Positions 34,691-43,257 of a stretch of 64,000 bases of DNA are shown in pieces. Both the position numbers and the translations under genes were made by a program. Source of the DNA: Vandiemenella viatica (Eukaryota > Arthropoda > Insecta > Orthoptera > Morabidae); assembly GCA_031002005.1 (NCBI GenBank), contig CM061918.1, forward strand, positions 65,196,531-65,260,530, read 5' to 3'. Below the pieces are notes generated by a model that was given only the letters and a program-made list of their open reading frames with translations, searched no databases and had not been told where the DNA came from. The stretch's first letter is position 1; the number at the start of each line of letters is the position of its first letter.

Positions 34691-36156
34691 ACAATTATAT
34701 TGCCTAAAGCAGTTTCCTTTTTCCTTAGTTTAATTATTGCTAACACGTTTAATACATATTTCTCACATATTGCTGAAGATCTGATTAGCAAAAATGTTAA
34801 CTACTCCAACATCAACACTCAAGCCAATGTCAGCCAAAATAATAGTAAAACTATTTTATTCAGCCAACAAATGAAAAAAGAAGTATTAAAAATTATTGGT
34901 GAGTTGAAACCTAAATTTTCATCTGGAATTGATGATGTCCCAGATTTTCTATTAAACAAATGTGCTGAATTAAGAGCCTGTCCTCTCTCTCATATATGCA
35001 ATAGCTCATTCTCTAGTGGAATATTTCCAGATAGGCTTAAAACAGTAGAAGTAAAACCCCTATTCAAAAAAGGGGAAAAGATAAGGTTTCAAACTACTGT
35101 CCGGAGTCAGTCCTCTCATGTTTCTCTAAACTCTTAGAAAAGTTATTTCACAAAAGGGTAGTAAACTTTTTAGAAAGTAATAAATTATTTTCACATACTC
35201 AATATGGGTTCAGAAAGAATAAATCTACTGAAACTGCTCTTTTTTCATTTTACACGGAAATCTTACAGACACTCGATGCGAAAGAACATGTATCTGGAAC
35301 TTTGAAAAGCATTTGATGTAATTGATCATAATATCTTTCTTTCAAAATTAGAATACCCATGAGTTAGAGGAGTAGCTAACAATTGGATAAAGTCATACCT
35401 GCATGATAGAAAATAGATTGTTGAATGTAGCTTTAAGACTGACAAAAGTGTAAAGTATGTGCGCTCAGATTGCAAACACATAAAATATGGAGTGCCACAA
35501 GTGTCAGTACTTGGGCCTGTACTACTTTTAGTATATATTAATGATCTAGAAAAAACAAATAACTGCCAAAAATATATTAATTTGCAGATTACACCACCAT
35601 ATTAATGAAAGAATGTACTAAAGAACAGTTAACTAAAAATATTTAAAAACTCTTCTCAACACATTGTGAACTGGTTTTCTCAAAACAAACTAATAATAAC
35701 CACAGAAAAAACACATGCCATACACTTCAGGATAAAAATAATTTAGATGCCCAGTTACCTACAGTAAAACTCGGTGATGAGCTACTTAAAAATGTAGAAA
35801 ACATAGAATTTCTAGGTATATGTATACAAGATAATTTAAACATGGAACACACGCATTGAACACCTTTGTAAAAAAACTAAATACCATCTGCTACATGATG
35901 AGAGTATTAATTGGTTGCATATCTATTGAAACAATTACGATATTTATTTTGGGTATGTGCACTCATTATTAAGTTATGGTGTTATATTCTGGGGAGACTC
36001 CTCACCAAGTATCAAATGCTTCAAAATGTAGAAAAAAATTATCAGAATTATTGAAGGAGTACGAAGTAGAACCTCATGTAAACTTTTATATTGAAACTTG
36101 AAAATTCTACCACAGCCCCGTTTATATATACTGGAAACTATAAAATTCATGAATGG

Positions 36157-36320
36157 AATGCTCTCGGGTGACTAGCCGAGTCAAGAATGCATTGTCACAC
36201 TTCATTTTGGCAACTAAATTCATTGTCACCATCTTCATCAGAAGATGGCAACAATTAATTTAGTTGCCGAAATATCGTGTGACAATGCATTCTTGACTTG
36301 GCTAGTCACCCGAGAGCATT
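36157..36320. mobile_element. 164-bp near-perfect hairpin foldback element
   Basis: Almost the whole element is one inverted repeat. The outer arms of about 43 bp (start AATGCTCTCGGGTGACTAGC) match with one mismatch. The inner arms of 28 bp have three mismatches, and the loop is only ATCA (36237-36240). It sits inside the LINE at 34691-37075. Its right half contains GTTGCCGAAATATCG, echoing the hairpin-CGAAATATTG motif of other repeats in the window. Confidence 0.93.
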
Positions 36321-36700
36321 TCATATATTCTCAACGCAGAAAAAGACTTCGTTCTTATATAAAATTCATCACAAGAAAAATATATATATATAGAAGCTCC
36401 TGGTATTCACTTCAAACAAACAATGATATACACTCATATAATCCTTGACAGATACTAGACTTTCATATACCACAAACAAATACTACCTTCTGTCAGAAAG
36501 GACCACTTCATATGGGAATCAGATTATTTAATAAACTACCACAAAGGATCAAGTCTGTAATGCAAAATACTAAATTCACATCACAACTGAAGGAGTACTT
36601 GCTCGACCACTGCTTCTACAGTATTAATAAATATTTGCAAACCAAAAATTAGTCGTAAGTCACAGTGATTTCATAAGTATAAAGAGTCAAATGTTATAAA

Positions 36701-36983
36701 TCAGGTGTAAATTGTTTATTTGTAATAATAAATGTTTTGTCTTTAACAAATTTGTACACTTACGTTATCTTGTAGTTAATCACAGAAAGGATAAAGTGCG
36801 AGAGAATGTGTGTTGTGTGTATATGATGCAAATAATAAAAATCAGGTGTTAATTGTTTATTTGTAGTAATAAATGTTTTGTCTTTATCAAATTTGTACAC
36901 TTATGTTATCTCATAGATAATCACATAAACGATAAAGTGTGAGAGAATGTGTGTTGTGTGTGTATGTGTGTGCATGTGTGTCT
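36701..36983. repeat. Tandem duplication (141 bp x 2) in a LINE 3' UTR
   Basis: The segment starting TCAGGTG at 36701 repeats at 36842 with the same order of landmarks: TTGTTTATTTGTA, TAATAAATGTTTTGTCTTTA, AATTTGTACACTTA, GAGAGAATGTGTGTTGTGTG. The second unit runs into a TG-rich microsatellite. Confidence 0.9.
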
Positions 36984-38436
36984 GTCTGCGTACTGACTAC
37001 TTTTGACTTATCCCATATAATTTGTACTTTTTACTATGTATGATGCAAAGGGATCAATAAATGCAAATACAAATCTCAATGCCTTGTTTTATGGTTTATC
37101 AGGGGCTATCCTTATTATTATCACTATTGTTATTTTTTCTTAACTACATATTTCCATTATTCATCTATGAATTATTAGTTGATTACTTCTTTCTAATGTT
37201 CTTGTGCCTCATGAACTTACATTAGGATGGCTGCCACATTCTCAACCTGGACTACAGTTTATCCTACATTTTAGTATTAAAGATGCAATTAAGGAAAATG
37301 GAAGCGGCTTCTAGGCGATATAAATAAGAAAAGAAAGGGAAATTAACCCACCACATACCAAAGTGGACGGATGTGATGAGAGGGAACACTAATGCTGACA
37401 AACAACTACACAATATTTCAGGCATCAGCCTTGTTCACAAATAGAAAAACGGGCCATTAGGCTCGGAACGTGTGTGCACAACAAACGTTACTCATGACTA
37501 ACAGTGTAGTGGGGGAAGGGGGGGATCGGCTAAGGAGTAGACTATCGATATTGGTATGCATGTCTGAGATAATATATTGCAGGCGATGGTAAAATGAGCA
37601 AATGTAGTAAGGGTACGGTATAGACTTGTGCATAATAGTTCGCGAAGGGGAGCGCTCAGTTTAGTTCGCAGCTCCCTCATGAACTAGTTCGCTCTTTTAG
37701 TTCGTTAGTTCGCGTCTCGAATTCAGAGAAACAGATCGTTCGCGTCGTCTTGCTACCGCTACTGCACGCGCTATTTTGTTTGTTAAGTCAGTTTTATTAA
37801 GACATAAACATTTTTTTGTCGTTTCTAAATGGATTTTAATATGACCTTCTTAACAAAAGTTATTGCTTAATAATAGCCCTTTCAAATTACATTAGCATGA
37901 ACAGTTGGCGCCGATAAACCAAAGTGCTCATTGTCCTTTACACAAATGGGTAAATTGAATAATTATGCTGTTTTTACTATTTACTTTACATGCATTCGTA
38001 GAATATTAATTTTTTAAAATGGATTTGTTTATTAGTTCATGGAAGAAACATTACTTATAAAAGGCGCTAATGATCCTGCCATCGACACACCCTTAAACCA
38101 CCACCACCACAACAACAACAACACAACAACAACACAACATTACTTATAAAATATTATAAAAATTTATTTTGATGAATTAAAATACCCACTTATAAGTACT
38201 CGGCTTTTTTATATAAATAAAGTTTTGGAAAATCATGGACAAAATATAATTCTACTATTGGCTACATCTTAAGTACTATATGACAGAAATAGTATTACCT
38301 ATATTATTAAGAAAAATAACATTAATACTTCCAATGTGATATCTAATAATTAGACATATAAAAATAACAGTGACCCTTGAATGAGAAAGTGGTAGCAATA
38401 ACGAAAGTGCGTAAATTTCCAGTGAATTGAAAGTCA

Positions 38437-38840
38437 TTGAGCTATTATTTTATTAGTGAAGGGGAGAATAATCCAACACATATTCACAATTTTTTGGCGA
38501 CGCATGAAACTGATGAAGACACAAAAGTTAAAATCTTTTTGAATTTCGCAAGTCATTTCTTTCATCACTTTCACAAAGCTGTTAACCGACAGACTGAGAT
38601 AAGTATTATATTATGTCAGCTTTAAAATCAGCGCTAGAAAAATGTAAAAGATACTGTTTCTTTGGTGAAGAAAACAATAAAAAGCCTTTAGAAACCAAAT
38701 TCTCCACAGAAAGTGATAATGTAAAAAAAAATAATGCTCTAGTATTCGTTGATAAATGTCTGGAGTATCTTAGTAAATAGTTAGATTTTAATTAAAGCAA
38801 TTGGCTATACAAAATCCAAAAATTAAATTCAAATCACAGG
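38437..38840 (+). pseudogene. hAT transposase remnant
   Basis: Two short frames look like pieces of a hAT transposase. FLATHETDEDTKVKIFLNF followed by FFHHFHKAV is at 38437-38625, and ALKSALEKCKRYCFFGEE then NNALVFVDKCLEYLSK and, after a stop, LDFN...NWLYKIQ is at 38613-38840. The pattern of a Cys/aromatic-rich segment, then YL.K and (W)FDF, then NWL.KLQ is as I remember it for the helical part of hAT transposases. The catalytic and dimerisation regions are not visible. Most of the 2.2-kb element does not code, so it depends on a transposase made elsewhere. Confidence 0.5.
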
Positions 38841-39250
38841 GTTTCATTTGATGACTGTGAGACTATATTAGAGGTTATAAATTTGTGAGAAAAAATGAAT
38901 ATCAAAGTGAACGAACTTTACTCTGAAATAACAATATTATACGAAATCCAAGTAAAAGTAAGAGAAGTATTTCATGAATAAAAAAATGAGCTTTTTCTCA
39001 AAATTAATTTGACAACTGAAAGCATAAAGCATATGACAATTTTACTGTAGACAAAAAAGAATTAAAGATGAAAGAAGTGCAAAAAATATAGCTTAAAAAA
39101 TGAAATAGTAAAAACATAACTTTTATCATTTTCTACTCTTTCGTAAAATATTATATTTTTGAAGTGTAGCATATTTTTATAGTTTATTCTTTTTAAAAAA
39201 TTCCTACTATCAACCGAAAAAATATTGGAAACCCTAGCGGCGAATGGTGC

Positions 39251-39479
39251 TAGTTCGCGAACGGTAGCGCTCAATGTAGTTCGCGAACGGTACCGCTCAG
39301 TTTAGTTCGCGAACGGGTACCGCTCTCTATAGCTCGCGACCGAGAGCGCTCTGTTTAGTTCGCGAACGGTACCGCTCTCTATAGTTCGCAACCGGGAGCG
39401 CTATGTTTAGTTCGCGAACGGTACCGCTCTCTTTAGTTCGCGACCGGGAGCGCTCTGTTTAGTTTGCGAACTAGGTCCT
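39251..39479. repeat. Subterminal array of about nine 26-bp palindromic repeats
   Basis: Each unit begins TAGTTCGCGA and ends near GCTC(T). From about 39304 two versions alternate: A with GAACGGTACCGCTC and B with GACCGGGAGCGCTC, giving a higher-order period of about 52 bp. Most units contain small palindromes (TTCGCGAA, CGGTACCG, GAGCGCTC). Similar units appear at the left end (37632-37720) and the extreme right end of the same transposon. This suggests transposase-binding sites, by analogy with subterminal motifs of other hAT elements. Confidence 0.88.
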
Positions 39480-40655
39480 CCAAGACAGCTCGCTCGCTCG
39501 ATTTGCTAGCGCTACTGCACGCGCTCTCTTGTTTGTTATGGTAGTTGTGGTTATTGATGGTTGTCTTTTGATTGTTAATGGGATCAAAGTGTATTTTATT
39601 TTCACATTCCACGTTAAATTTCCGTTTGTGACTTCTGCAATAATTATTAATGTTGAACAATTTATTTTTCTTTTATTTTTATATCTGTGTCTTCAGTGAA
39701 ATGTGTCCATAAGGAACTGTGTTTCCTTCTAGATAATAAACTAAACAAAAGTTGGTCTTCGGGAAAGGATCTAACGAACTAAGGAGCGAGAGATCTGGGA
39801 ACTAGTTCGCGTAGTTCGCCCGTGGGAGCACTCTTCCGAACTAGTTCGTTCGCGAACTACACAAGACTAGTACGGTATAAACACAGGGGGGGGGGGAGAA
39901 GGTAGTGATGGGTTAATTGGATTTTAACGGTGGTTTACCATCGCCTGCAATATATTATCTCAGACATTGCATACCGATATCGATAGTCTACTCCTTAGCC
40001 GTCCCCCCCCCCCCTTCCCCACTACACGGTTAGTCATAAGGTAACGTTCGTTGTGCGCACACGTTCCGAGCCTAATGGCCCGTTTTTCTATTTGTGAACA
40101 AGGCAGATGCCGAAATATTGAGTAGTTGTTTGTCAGCATTAGTGTTCCCTCTCATCGCATCCGTCCACTTTGGTATGTGGTGGGTTAATTTCCCTTTCTT
40201 TTCTTATTTTAGTATTAAACTAATTTACAGAGTGTCATAAGGCATTTATAATTACTTGTAAGTAGATATGATCAAATTTCTCATGAAATTTTAAGCATCA
40301 CCATCTATGCTTGGGAATTAGAGTTTCCCAGACATATTTTTCAATTACTTCAACCATTTTCTTGTCCATCAGACCACTGTTTGCTTTTATCTGCTGTCTG
40401 CCTTTTACATGACCAATATAAACACATTCTCTATACTGATGAAAGTCTTTAACAAAACATTTAATTCTTTTTTATTATTATTCAGTATTTGTTATGAGAT
40501 TAAAGCAGCATCTACTCTGTTAAATTTAAAACAGTTATATCACGAATCATCCATTACTTTATAGGAAACCAATCAAAATTACTGTTTCCTATAAAACCTA
40601 TGCAGTTTTTACCTGATTGATGTGTAACATGATGATGGTTTGTGCTGGTCCTCAG

Positions 40656-40829
40656 ATGTGTTGTACCTCTTCTGAAAGAGTGTTCTTCACTTATTCACCT
40701 AAAACTGATAGAATGCCAAGAGAATTATGAAGAGTGTTTCACCATTTTGGGTAACATGTCACATCTAAAATCATTATGGATAGATCAGCTCAGACAATGC
40801 CCAATGGGAATATTAGACTTCGCTTTCAG
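40656..40829 (+). CDS. LRR-protein exon
   Basis: Exon of 174 nt with acceptor GGTCCTCAG and donor TTTCAG|GTAAGC. It takes one base to complete the Arg codon from the upstream exon and passes two bases on. It encodes about 58 residues containing two LRRs (CSSLIHLKLIECQENYEE and MSHLKSLWIDQLRQC). It sits just right of the foldback/hAT complex, about 450 bp from its right flank. Length and phase are identical to the next exon, which is common in genes built from repeat units. Confidence 0.88.
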
Positions 40830-41024
40830 GTAAGCTCCATAACTTTTTTTGAAATGCTTAAAGTTTTGTTTAATAATGACCGTTAAAGAATTTCACCTGT
40901 ATGTTAAGCAGTGAGTGCTTTCTTTATACTTTCTAATGTAACTTTTGTTTAACCGATGCACTTAAGATGTGTAAATGATCAGCTTCAGTTGTTTTATTAT
41001 AATTTTTCCTGTTTTGTATTTCAG

Positions 41025-41198
41025 GTCTGATGGTCTTGCAAACCTACAAGTGCTAAACATCACTAATTCCAGTCTAGATAGTATTGGAATGTTAGCCATA
41101 TGTAAGAGATGTGTTAATCTTATAGAGCTGGATCTCACAGCCACTACTGTCACTAGTAAAGGTCTGAGGCAATTACACTGCCTCAAGAAGCTACAGAC
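41025..41198 (+). CDS. LRR-protein exon
   Basis: Exon of 174 nt, acceptor TTGTATTTCAG and donor CAGAC|GTATGT, same phase as its neighbours. It encodes LANLQVLNITNSSLDSIGM, then RCVNLIELDLTATTVTSKGL and LHCLKKLQT, which are clear LRR units with L..L.L..(T/N) spacing. The intron to the previous exon is only 195 bp. Confidence 0.92.
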
Positions 41199-41586
41199 GT
41201 ATGTGGCTTGCTCACTGAATCTGATTTTTTTTTTTTTTTTTTAAATATTTTAGTAACTATAAAAAGGGGATACCAGGTTTTATTTTTAATATTTAACAGT
41301 GTTTCTGTTCTTAAAAATAATGTAAGCACCAATTACATAAAGTATTTACAGATAACAATTTGTTTAGCAAATTTGTCTCACCTGTTTTAGCTGTTTATGA
41401 CAAGATAATACATAAATCATATTAAATGATAAACAATATTATCTGTTTTATATTTGTTATCATAAAAAAATAACTAAGCTCTACGGTTGCCATTAGTCAC
41501 TCAGGAAAAGTATGGTGTAGTAATCACGTCACTTGACAATATAGAGATATAAACAAATTTTTACCAGTTGTCAATTATGATGTTAT

Positions 41587-42100
41587 ATACCGGGTGGTTA
41601 TAATTAAACTTTCCCTATTTAACACATTATAACACAGAAACTAATTACTATATGAGTACCAAACTAGGTAGCATTAATGTCCAGAGTATGGGGTGCATGA
41701 TTTCCATGCGTCAGAGCATTGTGGGGCTACCTGAAGGACAGGGGGACATTCACATATGTGCTGATCTGAAGCGCAACATATCAAGAGAGGTAGCCAGCAT
41801 ACCTACGGACATGCTTTGTTCTACTGTGAAGAATACAATCCTGCGCTTTCAGACTCTTCTGGACAATGATGGGCGCCATATTGAGCCCATTTTGTAGCAG
41901 TAATGGTACCAGTATGTAATGGTATGATGTATCATAGCAGCACATTAAAAGTGTTCCAATTGAATTGATTCTGCATTATTTATCTTCCCCATGTCCTTGA
42001 CATTAATGCTACCAAGTTTGGTACTCATGCGGTAATTAGTTTCCGTGTTATAACTTGTTAAATGGGGAAAGTTTATTATAATGAACCGATATTTGTACAC
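41587..42100. mobile_element. TIR transposon derivative with a transposase C-terminus
   Basis: Long inverted terminal repeats of about 110 bp: the left starts ACCGGGTGGTTATAATTAAA and the right ends with its diverged complement (GGAAAGTTTATTATAATGAA around 42064-42083). The TIRs share blocks such as GAGTACCAAACT and GTAGCATTAATGTC. The short frame 41652-41897 ends in SIPTDMLCSTVKNTILRF and NDGRHIEPIL, which looks like the last 40 residues of a Tc1/IS630-group transposase. The rest of the transposase has been deleted, leaving a non-autonomous element of about 500 bp in an LRR-gene intron. A TA target duplication is plausible but not certain. Confidence 0.8.
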
Positions 42101-43019
42101 ACATGTATAATAGTTGCAGTTAGTGGTTCCTTGAGATTTACAAATTGCTTCAGTGTCTACAACACATTTTACAAAATACAGGATAAAATCTTGAATAATT
42201 GTAACTAATTTTATGAAATTTTGAAAATATTCAATGAGTGTTTTAAAAAATATTGTCCAAGAATATGAATCAATAGCCATAGCCCTTCTAGCAAATATAA
42301 CTGTGAAAATTTCCACTATTCTGCATGAGACCTTAATTTTTGATCATTCATCATATACCAACCACCATCCAACCATTTTGATTTTATCTTAGATTTACTT
42401 GAGCTTGGCCCATCTTTTTTTCTCCCTTTATCTCTTCCCCCCCCCCCCTCCTTGGTTTTGGTAAAAATTCCCAAAAAGTGCCATGCCTAAGCAATATTAA
42501 TTACAGCGACAGCAATTCATTACAAACAACAATTGTCTGCCACTGGTTTGGAAATCCGTTGGGGTGAACTTGTATTTGAATTTCTCTGGTAAGAGCGTAA
42601 AATTAAATTATTAGTCATAAAATATATTACTACAACTGTAAGAAGTAATTGGAAAAACAGCGGTTTTAACTGTAATAGTATTACATGGGACATTTATTGT
42701 TATAGTACTGTCATAGTAGCATGATTGTGGAATATTTATATCATCATTGTTCATTGTCTTCATGTAGCCAGGCAGTTTCATCAAAAGACATGAATGTTTT
42801 GAATACTTTTTACTCACAACTGTTTTGTTTCAGATGTTATGCAATGAAATGTATCTGTTGTTTCTGTTATAGGTACATAGTATGGTTACAAAGATTGAGT
42901 GTACTGTAATGTAGAGTGTCATCTTTAGTGTAACAGCTGCTTTATATGATTCCCCACTCCCATATCAATTAAAACATTTCGTAATTGCTAGCGGTGCATG
43001 TTTGTCATCTTTCACACAG
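42101..43019. other. Intron, nothing recognised
   Basis: AT-rich intron sequence with a C-run at 42439-42449. No exon or repeat is supported. Confidence 0.55.
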
Positions 43020-43247
43020 GTTGAATTTGCGATATTGTTTCCAACTACGGGGAGAAGCATTACTTCATGTAGCCCAGTTGCCCAAGTTACGTAAATTAGT
43101 TCTCGATGGGCATGACATGAGGAAACTCAAGTCTGGCATGGAACACATACTGGATATAAATAGCCTTGAAATACTGAGCTTCGGCTTTAATCCTCATCTC
43201 AGCATCTTCCCCTTTGCCAGGATTCCTGGAAAGCTAATCAACCTCAG
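43020..43247 (+). CDS. LRR-protein exon
   Basis: Exon of 228 nt, acceptor CTTTCACACAG and donor CCTCAG|GTGAGT, again taking one base and passing two on. It encodes LNLRYCFQLRGEALLHVAQL, PKLRKLVLDGHDMRKL and INSLEILSFGFNPHL, about three LRRs. LNLRYCFQL is the characteristic cysteine-containing repeat form seen in F-box/LRR proteins. A LINE begins about 10-15 bases after the donor. Confidence 0.92.
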
Positions 43248-43257
43248 GTGAGTAACA

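Larger units (their letters stand above)
34691..37075 (+). pseudogene. CR1/Jockey-like LINE remnant
   Basis: Degraded ORF2. The linker and N-terminal RT are open at 34700-35137 (FNTYFSHIAEDL, ELKPKFSSGIDDVPDFLL). Further pieces follow in other frames: QYGFRKNKSTETALF near 35200, FDVIDHNIFLSKL near 35310, YGVPQVSVLGPVL near 35490 and FLGICIQDN near 35810. The C-terminal end near 36470-36650 (TFCQKGPLHMGIRLFNKLP, LKEYLLDHCFYSIN) matches the reverse-strand fragment at 46388-46609. It is interrupted by the hairpin element at 36157-36320. The 3' untranslated region contains a tandem duplication. The end at about 37075 lacks a poly-A tail. Confidence 0.88.
37621..39869. mobile_element. hAT transposon, 2249 bp, with 8-bp target duplication
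   Basis: Termini are TAGACTTGTG and CACAAGACTA, inverted repeats with one mismatch, followed inward by TAGTTCGCGAA-type sequence at both ends. The 8-bp GTACGGTA is duplicated directly outside (37613-37620 and 39870-39877). This size of duplication and the decayed transposase inside identify the hAT superfamily. It inserted between the arms of the older foldback element. Subterminal 26-bp repeats near the right end (39251-39479) are listed separately. Confidence 0.9.
37282..40205. mobile_element. Palindromic foldback element (possible Penelope-like derivative), split by a hAT
   Basis: The left arm (37323 to about 37612) and the right arm (about 39878-40208) are inverted copies of each other with a few mismatches. 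Both hold the block read on the + strand at right as CCGAGCCTAATGGCCCG, then AACAAGGCAGATGCCGAAAT. Exactly matching 14-bp direct repeats, ATTTTAGTATTAAA, flank the whole (37268-37281 and 40206-40219). On the left, about 41 bp separate this flank from the start of the arm; on the right the arm abuts it. Another single arm occurs at 55340-55540. A long target duplication, inverted terminal repeats and a one-sided extension are features described for Penelope-like elements, but no RT or GIY-YIG sequence is present here, so this is inference. Confidence 0.8.

Noticed and set aside
39251..39479. Regularly spaced short palindromic repeats, superficially CRISPR-like
   Set aside because: Units are directly adjacent with no unique spacers, and they sit inside a eukaryotic hAT transposon.
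40098..40122. An active hammerhead ribozyme in the foldback arm
   Set aside because: Two essential core bases (C3 and G8) are missing and stems I and III are not convincing. Kept only as a hypothesis about ancestry.
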